A stretch of DNA of 64,000 nt from Dyadobacter sp. CY312 (GTDB lineage: Bacteria > Bacteroidota > Bacteroidia > Cytophagales > Spirosomataceae): NCBI RefSeq assembly GCF_021390535.1, contig NZ_JAJUXG010000001.1:310001-374000 (forward strand). The letters run 5' to 3'. A model generated the notes under the pieces. It had not been told where the DNA came from and ran no database searches. It saw nothing but the letters and a program-made list of their open reading frames with translations. Made by a program: the position numbers and the translations under genes. Of the stretch, positions 42,304 through 51,156 are shown piece after piece (the stretch's first letter is position 1; the number at the start of each line of letters is the position of its first letter).

Positions 42304-44478
42304 TTAAATCAGTTTTTCTACGTTGATAGGCAAACTTCGTATCCTTTTGCCGGTTGCGTGAAAAACGGCATTCGCCACCGCGGCAGCAACGCCAACGATT
42401 GCGATTTCACCCAAACCCTTAGCACCAATCGGGTTCGCAAGAGTATCAGCTTTGTCGACATACAATACATCAATCTGTGGAATATCGGAGTGGACGGGAA
42501 TGTGATAACTGGCAAAGTCGCTGGTAACATATCGTCCATAACGGTGGTCCATAACCGATTCTTCCATCAACGCCATGCCTATTCCCCCCACCACGCCTCC
42601 GATAGACTGGCTTCTCGCTGTTTTGTAATTAATTATTTTGCCAACATCAGCACAGGTCACCACCCTTTTTACGCGTGTTTCACCTGTTACCAGGCTTACG
42701 TGCACTTCCACAAAATGGCAGCCAAAAGAATACATGGAATATTGGTCTCGCTCAGGTCCGGATCTTGATTCTTCGGTAACTTCTAGTTCCGGTAGTTTAT
42801 GGAATTTTAAGATATCCGCGTAGGAGGCAGTGTCCGAACCCGGCATTGCATCACCTAATTCTGTCAGTTTTTTTTTCAAAGCTTCACAGGCGACATGTAC
42901 TGCGGCGCCTACACTCGGAATCGTCGACGAACCATTTTGTCCCGGCGCATCGGGCAAGCTGGAATCACCAAGCTCAAATCTGATTTTGTCCGGACTTATC
43001 CCCAATACTCTGGCTGCAATACTGGTCATGGCCGTGCCGGTACCAGGACCGATGTCCATGGTTGCACTTTGCACAATCACTGTGCCATTTGCTAGCATAA
43101 CCACCCTTGCCTTACTCGGATGCCGATGGAAGCCATACAAACTGGATGCCATACCGTAACCTATCAGCATGCCGTCCTTTCTCATTGATCGCACCTCGTG
43201 CGACCTGTTCTTCCATCCAAACTTTTCCGCTCCCAATTCGTAACATTCTTTAAGTCCCTTGGCCGACCAGGGAAGATTGCGTTCTAAATCATGGTTAGCG
43301 TAATTGCGTAAACGCATTGTCAGCGGATCAATTTTTAAATCAAATGCCAGCTCGTCCAAAGCACATTCCAGTGCGAACATACCGGATGCATCACCCGGGC
43401 CGCGCATCCAGGTTGGTGTGTTTGCATCCAGACTGAGCAATCTGTATTTTGTAGATACATTGGGACAGTCATACATAACCCTGGAGGCGAGAATGGTCCT
43501 TTCCAGATGTTCCTCATAGGATGAAGTTTGTCCTATACCTTCATGTACAATAGCTGTCAACAGTCCGTCCGAATCCGCACCCATTGAAACTTTCTGAACC
43601 GTATAGGGCCGGTAACCGACGGATGAAAACATCAGCTCCCTTCCCAAAACCAGCTTCACAGGTCTGTTCAGCATTTTCGCTGCAAGCACCGCTGCCACAG
43701 TATGAGGCCACACACGAATGCCTGAACCGAAAGCCCCGCCAATAAACTGGGCATTTACCTTCACATTTTCCCTCGGGATTTTAAACGCCTGAGCAAGATT
43801 GCCCTGAGCAGACTTTACGCCCTGATTTTTGTCGTAAACCGTCAGCTTATCTGCTGCTTCCCACACCGCAATTATGGCATGCGGCTCCATGGGTTGATGG
43901 TGTTGAGTCGGAATCGTGTAGGTGGCCTCAATTTTAAACTTTGACTTATCCAGTGCATCTCTATCACCTCTTATGTAATCCTGAAAAGGTGAATTTTTGT
44001 TTCTCAGGACACCCGGCGAGATGTACGCTTTTGACAGGTTTTCTTCAAAATTGGTCTGGTGTTTTTCAATATGATATGTCACTTTTACCAGAGATGCCGC
44101 ATAATTTGCCTGTTCCAAGGTCTCCGCTAAGACCATGGCTATGGGCTGACCACTAAAATAAATAAGACTATCATAAAACACCCTGAATGAAGTTCCCATG
44201 CCTGCGCGCTCGGGAGGTTGTTTTGCTGTGCCGTAGCCGGGCACACCAGGCGAGTTTAAGTGACTGACTATGGCCAACACGCCGGAAATTGTTTCGGCCT
44301 CCTTTGAATCAATTTGGGTAATATGGCCTTTTGCAATCGTGCTGGTAATGAGCACGGCATGCACCAGATTTGCAAAACTATATTCGGCGGAATATGTTGC
44401 GGTACCAGTCACCTTCACGCGTCCATCTACGCGGTCCAGAGAATTATTTTCGGAAGTGGTATCAATCTGCTTTATCAT
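42304..44478 (-). CDS. paoC: Molybdopterin-binding subunit of PaoABC-type aldehyde oxidoreductase
   Basis: 724 aa, xanthine-oxidase family large subunit. It oxidises aldehydes (or related substrates) at a molybdenum cofactor. Landmarks are the aldehyde-oxidase a/b hammerhead start (DRVDGRVKVTGTATYSAEYSF), HHQPMEPHAIIAVWE, the Mo-pocket motif IGGAFGSGIRVWPHT, MRGPGDASGMFALECALDELA, a glycine-rich QNGSSTIPSVGAA, and the C-terminal GAKGLGEIAIVGVAAAVANAV with the catalytic Glu. It is the third gene of the operon, 6 bp after the FAD subunit gene. Symbol given by order and family, not proven. Confidence 0.85.
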   Translation of the reverse strand: MIKQIDTTSENNSLDRVDGRVKVTGTATYSAEYSFANLVHAVLITSTIAKGHITQIDSKEAETISGVLAIVSHLNSPGVPGYGTAKQPPERAGMGTSFRVFYDSLIYFSGQPIAMVLAETLEQANYAASLVKVTYHIEKHQTNFEENLSKAYISPGVLRNKNSPFQDYIRGDRDALDKSKFKIEATYTIPTQHHQPMEPHAIIAVWEAADKLTVYDKNQGVKSAQGNLAQAFKIPRENVKVNAQFIGGAFGSGIRVWPHTVAAVLAAKMLNRPVKLVLGRELMFSSVGYRPYTVQKVSMGADSDGLLTAIVHEGIGQTSSYEEHLERTILASRVMYDCPNVSTKYRLLSLDANTPTWMRGPGDASGMFALECALDELAFDLKIDPLTMRLRNYANHDLERNLPWSAKGLKECYELGAEKFGWKNRSHEVRSMRKDGMLIGYGMASSLYGFHRHPSKARVVMLANGTVIVQSATMDIGPGTGTAMTSIAARVLGISPDKIRFELGDSSLPDAPGQNGSSTIPSVGAAVHVACEALKKKLTELGDAMPGSDTASYADILKFHKLPELEVTEESRSGPERDQYSMYSFGCHFVEVHVSLVTGETRVKRVVTCADVGKIINYKTARSQSIGGVVGGIGMALMEESVMDHRYGRYVTSDFASYHIPVHSDIPQIDVLYVDKADTLANPIGAKGLGEIAIVGVAAAVANAVFHATGKRIRSLPINVEKLI

Positions 44479-44484
44479 CGTTAA

Positions 44485-45483
44485 TCAGGCAATACCAGCC
44501 GCTGTTTTGAGCGATTCATAAATCACGTTTCTGACTAATTTAACCTTGTATGCATTGTGTTTAAATGGTCGTGCTCCTGCAACGGACATATCCGCAGCCT
44601 GCTTGAAAAGTGCGTCATTCGCAGGCTGCCCGGTCAGAAATTTCTCAACTGTCGGGAGGCGCCACGGCATGTAAGCCACACCGCCCAGTGATATGCTCGC
44701 GGAGCTTATGCTGTTTCCCCTCATATCCAGCGCAACAGCGGCTGAAACGAGAGCAAATGCATAGGAAGCCCTGTCTCTTACCTTTAAATAATGGACATTT
44801 TTCCCATAACGGGAATCTGGTATTTCCACAGCGGTGATAAGCTCTCCCTTATCCAAATTTGCAGATAAGTTCGGCCGGTTACCGGGCGCTCGGTACAGCC
44901 CCGTGAGCGGAACTTTACGTTCCCCATTCTGCCCGGCAATAACGATTTCCGCGTCAAGGGCAACTAAGGCAACGCTCATGTCGCTCGAATGAACCGCTAT
45001 ACAAGATTGATCAGGATCGCCTTCATCAACTCCAAAAATGGCGTGATGACGGTTGATGCCGTTCACTGCGCTACATCCGGATCCCGGTTGCCGCCTGTTA
45101 CAAGGAAATGCGGTATCATAAAAATACGGACAACGGGTTTGCTGTAACAAGTTGCCCCCAGTGGTTGCCATATTACGCAGTTGACCGGAAGCGCCTTCAT
45201 TAATCGCCTGCACAAGCAACGGATGCTGGTCGTTAACCAGCTTGTGACGTGCCACATCGCTGTTTAAGGCCAATGCACCTATCCTTAGAATGCCACGCTT
45301 TTGTTCGATTTTTTTAAGGGGCAGATGATTAATGTCGACCAGTTTTTCAGGAAATGCCAGACCTCTTTTCATCAGATCAAGAAGGTTTGTACCTCCTGCA
45401 ATGAAACTTGCCTGCGGGTGGAAGGATACTGCATCAATAGCCTCCTTCAAATTTTTAGGACGAATGTATAAAAATGGTTTCAT
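44485..45483 (-). CDS. paoB: FAD-binding subunit with 4Fe-4S insertion, PaoB type
   Basis: 332 aa of the CO-dehydrogenase flavoprotein family. FAD contacts are expected in SFIAGGTNLLDLMKRG and in ATTGGNLLQQTRCPYFY. The Cys cluster in RCPYFYDTAFPCNRRQPGSGCSAVNG is the extra [4Fe-4S] loop that distinguishes PaoB/YagS from ordinary FAD subunits. The C-terminal domain (SISLGGVAYMPWRLPTVEKFLTG) is intact. It starts 4 bp inside the stop of the Fe-S subunit gene, so the two are translationally coupled. It passes electrons from the molybdenum site toward the flavin. Confidence 0.87.
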   Translation of the reverse strand: MKPFLYIRPKNLKEAIDAVSFHPQASFIAGGTNLLDLMKRGLAFPEKLVDINHLPLKKIEQKRGILRIGALALNSDVARHKLVNDQHPLLVQAINEGASGQLRNMATTGGNLLQQTRCPYFYDTAFPCNRRQPGSGCSAVNGINRHHAIFGVDEGDPDQSCIAVHSSDMSVALVALDAEIVIAGQNGERKVPLTGLYRAPGNRPNLSANLDKGELITAVEIPDSRYGKNVHYLKVRDRASYAFALVSAAVALDMRGNSISSASISLGGVAYMPWRLPTVEKFLTGQPANDALFKQAADMSVAGARPFKHNAYKVKLVRNVIYESLKTAAGIA

Positions 45484-46133
45484 ACTTTCTGACCACTACT
45501 TTTTACATCCAAAATCGCGCTTACAATGTTGGGATATGCCCCGCAGCGGCACAGGTTGCCACTCATATACGAACGTATTTCATCCTCCGATCCCGCGCAG
45601 CCCTCACGAATACAGGAAACAGCAGACATAATCTGTCCGGGAGTGCAGTATCCGCATTGAAAACTGTCATGTTTTACAAATGCCTCCTGCATCGGATGCA
45701 GGCTTTCCCCCTGATGCAAACCTTCAATAGTGGTAATTTTCTTTCCGTGCTGCATCACTGCCAGGCTCAGACATGAAAGTAACCTTTGACCGTCAATAAA
45801 AATGGTGCAGGCACCGCATTGACCAAAGTCGCAACCTTTTTTAGTGCCAGTGAGCAATAGTTTTTCACGTAGCAGATCAAGGGTAGTTGTTCTGGGATCG
45901 ACAGAAAGCTTTCGTCTTTTCCCATTGATTTGGATTGTTAGCTGTACCTTTTCTTCATCTCCAACAGGTAATTCGTCTTCTTCCTGCCCTGTTGCCTTTA
46001 GAAAAGAAATAGGAGTCAGAGTCAGCCCAGCAATAGCCATCGTTTGTTTCAGAAACAAACGTCGATCCTCTAACAGATTGCCAAAGAAGTTTTCATCGGG
46101 ATATTGGGGAACATTTCCGTGTTCGTCAGCCAT
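45480..46133 (-). CDS. paoA: 2Fe-2S subunit with Tat signal, PaoA type
   Basis: 217 aa. It begins with an RR signal (LEDRRLFLKQTMAIAGLTLTPISFLKATG), so the whole complex may be carried to the periplasm by the Tat system. The ferredoxin domain has CDFGQCGACTIFIDGQRLLSC for the first [2Fe-2S] and the helical domain QCGYCTPGQIM...GNLCRCGAYP for the second. First gene of paoABC. An HxlR regulator gene follows upstream at 46244 in the same orientation, 110 bp away. The gene order A-B-C agrees with the E. coli paoABC (yagTSR) operon. Confidence 0.88.
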   Translation of the reverse strand: MADEHGNVPQYPDENFFGNLLEDRRLFLKQTMAIAGLTLTPISFLKATGQEEDELPVGDEEKVQLTIQINGKRRKLSVDPRTTTLDLLREKLLLTGTKKGCDFGQCGACTIFIDGQRLLSCLSLAVMQHGKKITTIEGLHQGESLHPMQEAFVKHDSFQCGYCTPGQIMSAVSCIREGCAGSEDEIRSYMSGNLCRCGAYPNIVSAILDVKSSGQKV

Positions 46134-46243
46134 AAAGAGTAGAAGTGATGCTACCCTATAAGTTCCGCAGGAAGGAAACTCTACCTATGTGATGGAAGCA
46201 AAATTATCTTCGGCAAAAAACTGCTCACTGCTTGCTTGCGTTC

Positions 46244-46705
46244 TTAGGCATGCGCCGGCACTTTTTCGCTACTATCAGATACTCGCGAATCTGCCTGTTG
46301 GATTTGGTCCGTACTTACCAATTCCGGTTTCATGCGGGGAATTTCCCGTTTGCCTCCGATTATCCTTTCCCTGTGTTGCTGACCGAAAGCTCTAAGCGCT
46401 TCAATGACATTGTCCAGACATTTGCTATACTCCGTGAGCTCATATATGACCGAGACAGGCACGGTATTGTAAACTTTTCTGGTAACAAATTCATTTTGTT
46501 CCAGTTCGCGTAATTCCTTGGATAAAACTTTTGGCGTAATGCCATTCAATTCGCGCTGTATTTCATTAAACCGCCTCGGGCCAGTCAGCAGCGAAACAAT
46601 CAGCGGAAGTTTCCACTTACCATTTAAAACATATAATGCATCCCGCACTTCCACAATACTTTTATTGCAGGCTTCTTCCGACAATATGATCCTCTCCATG
46701 TTCAT
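46244..46705 (-). CDS. HxlR family regulator, candidate controller of the pirin/monooxygenase regulon
   Basis: 153 aa. The HxlR winged helix is seen in SEEACNKSIVEVRDALYVLNGKWKLPLIVSLLTGPRRFNEIQRELNGITPKVLSKELRELEQNEFVTRKVYNTVPVSVIYELTEYSKCLDNVI. The N-terminal Cys near residue 13 may sense electrophiles or oxidants. The C-terminal ~25 residues are basic and probably disordered. It is divergent from pirin (46813), with a 42-bp palindromic operator (46721-46762) between, and sits upstream of paoABC. It probably represses itself and its neighbours. Confidence 0.88.
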   Translation of the reverse strand: MNMERIILSEEACNKSIVEVRDALYVLNGKWKLPLIVSLLTGPRRFNEIQRELNGITPKVLSKELRELEQNEFVTRKVYNTVPVSVIYELTEYSKCLDNVIEALRAFGQQHRERIIGGKREIPRMKPELVSTDQIQQADSRVSDSSEKVPAHA

Positions 46706-46720
46706 TCATTTAAATTCAAC

Positions 46721-46762
46721 AGTATCCAATAGCATAGTACTATACTCTGGGATACTAGTATC
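46721..46762. promoter_or_regulatory. Palindromic operator upstream of pirin
   Basis: Outer arms AGTATCC / GGATACT with an inner palindrome ATAGTACTAT and a right-hand GATACTAGTATC dyad. It shares about three quarters of its positions with the operator at 49203-49244. It lies between the divergent HxlR and pirin genes, directly upstream of the pirin -33/-7 promoter. Confidence 0.7.
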
Positions 46763-46782
46763 TTTTTCATATCAAATATAGG

Positions 46783-46790
46783 TAAATTTG
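46783..46790 (+). promoter_or_regulatory. Pirin promoter -7 element TAAATTTG
   Basis: TAAATTTG fits the Bacteroidetes -7 consensus TAnnTTTG and starts 21 bp after the operator end, with a T-rich -33 region (TTTTTC) between. The pirin ATG is 23 bp downstream. Confidence 0.65.
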
Positions 46791-46812
46791 TATTGAAAAA
46801 AATGAGCAGATC

Positions 46813-47670
46813 ATGGAAAATATAAATAGGAAAAAACGAAAAGTAAGTGCGCTCTGGTCCGTGGAGTATCATAAAAACACACCGATTCATAAAGCAGGAT
46901 TACTGCTGGCGCCAGGTAATTGGGAGCGATTTGATCCGTTTCTGCTGATGGCGGAAGACCATATGAAACAAGGCGCATTCGATTATCATCCGCACCGGGG
47001 AATTGAAACAGTGAGCTATATGATCGACGGCGAGTTGAAACATATGGATAACAAAGGTGGGAGAGGGGTGCTCTGGAAAGGTGATGTACAATGGATGACG
47101 GCTGGAAAAGGTATTTTACATCACGAGGAAGCTCCCGAAAATGGATTTGCGCATCTGTTACAACTTTGGGTGAATTTACCTGCCGAATCCAAAATGGTTG
47201 AGCCGCGGTACCAGGATATTCTTGAATCAAAAATGGTGAAACAAGAAGCAGAAGGTGTTACGGTTAAAGTCATATCCGGATCTTCGGGTGAACTGACTGC
47301 GGAAACACGAAATTATGTTCCTGTTACGATGGTTGAAATATCTTTGAAGCCCGGTTCCCAGTTTAGCCAGGATCTGCCGCCGGACTACAACGGATTCATT
47401 TTTGTGTTAGAGGGAAGTGGAGAATTTGGATCTGACCTAACAGCCGGAAAAGAAAAGCAGGTACTATGGTTGTCGGAAGAGCCTGATGAAGAAAGTGAGA
47501 TCAACATCCATGCCTTAAATGAACCTTTAAAAGTACTGGTGATTGCGGGGAAAAGACTTCGTGAGTCAGTTGCAGCAAAGGGACCATTTGTGATGAACAC
47601 GGAGGAGGAAATAAAGCAAGCGTATAAAGATTTCAGAGAAGGGAAATTCGGTGCGTGGAGTGAGGAATAA
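46813..47670 (+). CDS. Pirin family protein
   Basis: 285 aa bicupin. It contains the pirin metal-binding signature FDYHPHRGIETVSYMIDGELKHMDNKGG...W-TAGKGILHHEEAP, with two His of HPHRG and the HHEE segment as candidate Fe ligands. The C-terminal cupin (PVTMVEISLKPGSQFSQDLP, GFIFVLEGSGEFGSDL) follows. Pirins are redox or quercetinase-like enzymes or transcription cofactors, and are often induced by electrophile stress. The start is the ATG at 46813; an earlier ATG at 46803 runs into a stop after seven codons. It shares the operator with the HxlR gene. Confidence 0.92.
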   Translation: MENINRKKRKVSALWSVEYHKNTPIHKAGLLLAPGNWERFDPFLLMAEDHMKQGAFDYHPHRGIETVSYMIDGELKHMDNKGGRGVLWKGDVQWMTAGKGILHHEEAPENGFAHLLQLWVNLPAESKMVEPRYQDILESKMVKQEAEGVTVKVISGSSGELTAETRNYVPVTMVEISLKPGSQFSQDLPPDYNGFIFVLEGSGEFGSDLTAGKEKQVLWLSEEPDEESEINIHALNEPLKVLVIAGKRLRESVAAKGPFVMNTEEEIKQAYKDFREGKFGAWSEE

Positions 47671-47692
47671 GAAAGCGTCCCTCAAAAATTAC

Positions 47693-47732
47693 AAAACAGC
47701 CACTTAGAAAATATGTTTTGAGTGGCTGTTTT
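47693..47732. terminator. Bidirectional terminator between pirin and SGNH gene
   Basis: A 12-bp stem AAAACAGCCACT with AGTGGCTGTTTT and a 16-nt loop, flanked by A and T runs. It serves the convergent genes at 46813 (+) and 47763 (-). Confidence 0.85.
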
Positions 47733-47762
47733 TGATCTCTATTAAAAAGGATTTACAAATTC

Positions 47763-49121
47763 TCAGTTGTAGTAAGCTGCAAATTCACCCACCTTAATCA
47801 ATGGTATTTTCGATTTGAAATGTTGATTAATGACTTTAATGATCTCGTTGGCAATAACCGCATGACCTATTGCAGAAGGGTAAATTCCGTCTCCCGAAAA
47901 GAAATTCCCACCAGCTTTCCCATCAATTTTATAGCCATCTTCGGTTGTATAATTCCCTGCATATACCTTTTCATACAAGCTTGCAATATCTACCACAATC
48001 ACGCCACTTTGCTTTGCATCGTTTTTAATTCTCTCATTAAACCCATCAGGTGTCGACCTCACAATTTGCTCTTCAGTGATATTATAGCTTCGATGCGTTT
48101 GCCATTTAAAATAGGGGACATGTTTGAAAGCTGGAATCGTAAAAGCAATGCCTTGTGAACCTGCTCGTTGCGCCTCTCGTGCAACTGAAACGGTTAAAGG
48201 AGTCGCTTCCGATGAAGCAGCTTGCCAGTCCAGAGAATTAATATCGTTTTTTAAATGCTGTGTTACCCAACTATCAAAAGCGAAACTTGATAGTACAAGG
48301 GCTGGTTTTTTCTGATTCAGATTTTCATTAACCCAATCCCAATACGTATCCACGTATTTGTCGGCATTCGGCTTCATTCGCCAGAAAAAGATCATATCGT
48401 CAGTCCAGCCTCTACCATCATTATCATAAGTCCAGCCATTTTTCTCCGGTGATAGCGTACCACCAATCCCGCCCTGTGCTAGCCGGGGTTCGGACATGTT
48501 ATGAATTTCTCCACCGAGATAGGGAACAAGTTCAGGCACATTAGTAAGTTTAACAATCCCCACGTTATTCTTTACCTCCGACCATGTAGGCTCACCGTTT
48601 TTATTATTGAGCACAAGATATCCAGTTCCATTGCCATGTTCCTTCTCAAAAAGCGGCGTTTTGAAGTTCTTAATTCCCATTTGATGAGCCACCAGATTTG
48701 GAAAAGATTCCTGCTGCGCTGCACGATAAAGCCCGCCATTCATCCATCCGGCTGACAGGCCATCTCCAAAAACCAACATGGGGGATTGATTTCCTGAAAT
48801 TTTTAAACTGCCAAGATCATAAGGCGCCACATCTTTTTGCAGCCAATTGACGATAGGACTGTCTGCCACTTCACGCACAATGACACCTGTTATCAGATTG
48901 GTATCGATCTGTTTTTTCAGAAAAACCGGATTTTTGACAAACTGAGGATTAGTAACTCCTGTCCCGATTGTATCTCCGGACACAACTTTTGGAATCTCTT
49001 CAATATCTTTCAATACATCGACCGGCTTTACGCAGGATAGAACAGCAACGGCGAGTAGTAAACTAGTTATAGACGTATTTTGTGAAGGGTTTTTCATCGT
49101 TTTAACTGTGATGTGGTTCAT
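47763..49121 (-). CDS. SGNH hydrolase-like lipoprotein
   Basis: 452 aa; a second start at residue 9 (MKNPSQNTS, 49097) gives the better lipoprotein signal (SLLLAVAVLSC, lipobox VLSC). Block I is MLVFGDGLSAGWMNGG (a GDGLS instead of GDSLS nucleophile region), and block V is GDGIYPSAIGHAVIANEI, where Asp and the later polar residue take the usual D-x-x-H position (here D-x-x-Y-P, so the His is not standard). The active site should therefore be regarded with care. It is convergent with the pirin gene and divergent from the monooxygenase gene. Confidence 0.65.
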   Translation of the reverse strand: MNHITVKTMKNPSQNTSITSLLLAVAVLSCVKPVDVLKDIEEIPKVVSGDTIGTGVTNPQFVKNPVFLKKQIDTNLITGVIVREVADSPIVNWLQKDVAPYDLGSLKISGNQSPMLVFGDGLSAGWMNGGLYRAAQQESFPNLVAHQMGIKNFKTPLFEKEHGNGTGYLVLNNKNGEPTWSEVKNNVGIVKLTNVPELVPYLGGEIHNMSEPRLAQGGIGGTLSPEKNGWTYDNDGRGWTDDMIFFWRMKPNADKYVDTYWDWVNENLNQKKPALVLSSFAFDSWVTQHLKNDINSLDWQAASSEATPLTVSVAREAQRAGSQGIAFTIPAFKHVPYFKWQTHRSYNITEEQIVRSTPDGFNERIKNDAKQSGVIVVDIASLYEKVYAGNYTTEDGYKIDGKAGGNFFSGDGIYPSAIGHAVIANEIIKVINQHFKSKIPLIKVGEFAAYYN

Positions 49122-49202
49122 AATTACGATGAATGAAAGTTACTATTTATTCTTAAAAAAGCAATATAACAACACATGGTTTTTGATTTTTTTTAGTATG
49201 GT

Positions 49203-49244
49203 AGTATCCATTTGTATAGCACTATGCTTTTGGATACTACTATA
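49203..49244. promoter_or_regulatory. Palindromic operator upstream of the LLM oxidoreductase
   Basis: Same architecture as 46721-46762: AGTATCC ... ATAGCACTAT ... GGATACTACTAT. About three quarters of positions are identical. It lies between two divergent genes and just upstream of the +-strand promoter. Confidence 0.7.
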
Positions 49245-49264
49245 TTTTTGATACTAAATTGTGG

Positions 49265-49272
49265 TAATTTTG
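49265..49272 (+). promoter_or_regulatory. Promoter -7 element TAATTTTG of the LLM gene
   Basis: TAATTTTG (TAnnTTTG) starts 21 bp after the operator end, the same spacing as at the pirin promoter, with TTTTG at 49246-49250 as the -33 candidate. The gene starts 92 bp further, leaving a long 5' leader. Confidence 0.65.
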
Positions 49273-49363
49273 TAGTGCCAAAAGCTTGGTATAGCATAAT
49301 GTGTAGTAACGATGTATTATTTGACTTTAACTAGGCGCAGGAATACATATTAAAAAACGAACT

Positions 49364-50395
49364 ATGGAAATAGGAATTGACAGCTTTGCTTCGGCAATGC
49401 TAACTACCGAAAACGGAAATGCACTGAGTGCTGTGGACGCAATGAGTGAACTACTCGAAAGAATTGAAGCTGCGGATAAAGCGGGATTGCATGTTTTTGG
49501 GATTGGTGAACACCACAAAAAGGAATTTCTGGACGCTGCACCGGCGATAATACTGGCAGCTGCTGCGGCCCGAACAAAAAATATCAAGCTCACCAGTGCT
49601 GTTACCGTTTTAAGTGCGGCTGATCCCGTGCGCATCTTTCAGGAGTATGCAACGCTGGATCTGATTTCAAAAGGACGGGCCGAAATGGTTGTAGGGCGAG
49701 GTTCATCTGTGGATGCGTTCCCGCTATTTGGCTTCAATCTGAAGGATTATGATCAGCTCTTTATAGAAAAGCTGGAACTGCTGCTGGAACTCCGTGACAA
49801 AGAAACCATTACGTGGTCGGGCAAATTCCGTCCTGCTTTACAGAACCAGGCCGTTTACCCAAGACCTGTACAGCAGCAATTGCCTGTTTGGCTGGGAGTG
49901 GGCGGCACGCCCGAATCTTTTGTGCGGGCGGGTGAACTTGGTCTGCCGCTGATGGTGGCCGTCATTGGCGGCGAAACACATCGTTTCCGTCCTTTGGTGG
50001 ATCTTTACAGGAAAGCCGGCGCAAAAGCAGGATATTCACCAGAGCAGCTGAAAGTAGGTTTACATTCATTTGGCTATGTTGCCGATACGACCGATCAGGC
50101 CGTTGAAGATTATTATCCAGGTCATGCCGAAATTATCACCAAAATTGGCAAAACACGGGGTTGGGCTCCTGTAACAAGATATGGTTTTGAGGCGCAAAGA
50201 AGTCCCGAAGGTGCTTATGTGATCGGCGATCCGGAAGAAGTGGCCGACAAAATAGTCCGTCACAGCGAAGCATTGGGAGGGATTTCAAGGTTTACATTCC
50301 AAATGGACAACGCCGGCCTTTCCCATGCGCAATTGCTAAAAACCATTGATTTGATTGGGAGTAAGGTGATACCGTTGGTTAATTCAAAGGGATGA
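49364..50395 (+). CDS. LLM-class flavin-dependent oxidoreductase
   Basis: 343 aa luciferase-like monooxygenase. The TIM barrel is recognised from IGIDSFASAMLTTENG, IEAADKAGLHVFGIGEHHKKEFLDAAPAIILAAAAARTKNIKLTSAVTVLSAADPVRIFQEYATLDLISKGRAEMVVGRGS and GVGGTPESFVRAGELGLPLMVAVIGG. FMN is expected near the GRGS and GVGGTPES loops. It has no partner reductase nearby, as is common for this class. The leader and the operator shared with pirin suggest that it responds to the same inducing signal. Substrate unknown. Confidence 0.9.
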   Translation: MEIGIDSFASAMLTTENGNALSAVDAMSELLERIEAADKAGLHVFGIGEHHKKEFLDAAPAIILAAAAARTKNIKLTSAVTVLSAADPVRIFQEYATLDLISKGRAEMVVGRGSSVDAFPLFGFNLKDYDQLFIEKLELLLELRDKETITWSGKFRPALQNQAVYPRPVQQQLPVWLGVGGTPESFVRAGELGLPLMVAVIGGETHRFRPLVDLYRKAGAKAGYSPEQLKVGLHSFGYVADTTDQAVEDYYPGHAEIITKIGKTRGWAPVTRYGFEAQRSPEGAYVIGDPEEVADKIVRHSEALGGISRFTFQMDNAGLSHAQLLKTIDLIGSKVIPLVNSKG

Positions 50396-50410
50396 TTTTG
50401 TGAAACGAAA

Positions 50411-50440
50411 ATGCGTAGTGCTGATTGGAGCACTACGCAT
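50411..50440. terminator. Bidirectional terminator after the LLM gene
   Basis: A perfect 12-bp stem ATGCGTAGTGCT / AGCACTACGCAT, loop of 6 nt, with A-run before and T-rich sequence after. It separates the convergent genes at 49364 and 50470. Confidence 0.85.
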
Positions 50441-50469
50441 TTATTGCTAAACAGCAGATTAAATAAATT

Positions 50470-51156
50470 TCAAAGTACCTTTCTAAGCAAGTTTGTTTCC
50501 CTTTTATAACTCTCTCCAACCGGAATTTCTATATTTCCCAATTCAATCATATTGGTTTCAAATGCGGTTATGTGTGTCACGTTAACAAAATAAGATCGGT
50601 GCACTCGTTTAAAAATATTCGACGGCAATAACTTACCAAGATATTTCATAGTCATATGACTTATGTAATTTTGACCTGCTGTTTTGATCAGGACATAATC
50701 CTTGATTGATTGTATACAAATAATATCTAAATGATTAATTTTTACCAGTCTGCCGTCTACTTTAAAATAGGTGTATGTTTTGTTTTCCGGTGGTGCCTGA
50801 CTTAGTTTTAAATATTTGGATATACACTTTTCAAACCGCTCAAAAACTATGGGTTTCATCAGATAGTCAACTGCATCGAGCTCGTAACTATCGGCAGCGT
50901 ATTCACTAAATGCCGTTGTAAAAATAACCGGTGGTGGATTTTTAAGTGTTTTAATAAACTGCATTCCATTAATGCCCGGCATTTTAATATCCATAAAAAT
51001 CAGGTGCACTTCCGATGCGTTCAGTGCTGCAAGGGCTTCGAGCACGTTGGAGCAGGATGTTATTAAATGGATGTCTTCTAATCGGTTGATGTGATTTTCC
51101 AACACCTTACGTGCCAAAGGTTCATCATCTACTATAATGCATTTAATCATGAGCAA
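50470..51156 (-). CDS. LytTR-family response regulator
   Basis: 228 aa (start at 51156 or at the ATG of residue 3, 51150). The receiver domain shows IIVDDEPLARK, the phospho-acceptor Asp56 in IFMDIKMPG, and the Lys in DYLMKPI. The LytTR DNA-binding domain follows with YFKVDGRLVKINHLDIICIQSIKDYVLIKTAGQNYISHMTMKYLGKLLPSNIFKRVHRSYFVNVTHITAFE. It overlaps the kinase gene by 14 bp, so the two form an operon. Such pairs usually regulate an adjacent or dispersed target; none is clear here. Confidence 0.93.
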   Translation of the reverse strand: MLMIKCIIVDDEPLARKVLENHINRLEDIHLITSCSNVLEALAALNASEVHLIFMDIKMPGINGMQFIKTLKNPPPVIFTTAFSEYAADSYELDAVDYLMKPIVFERFEKCISKYLKLSQAPPENKTYTYFKVDGRLVKINHLDIICIQSIKDYVLIKTAGQNYISHMTMKYLGKLLPSNIFKRVHRSYFVNVTHITAFETNMIELGNIEIPVGESYKRETNLLRKVL

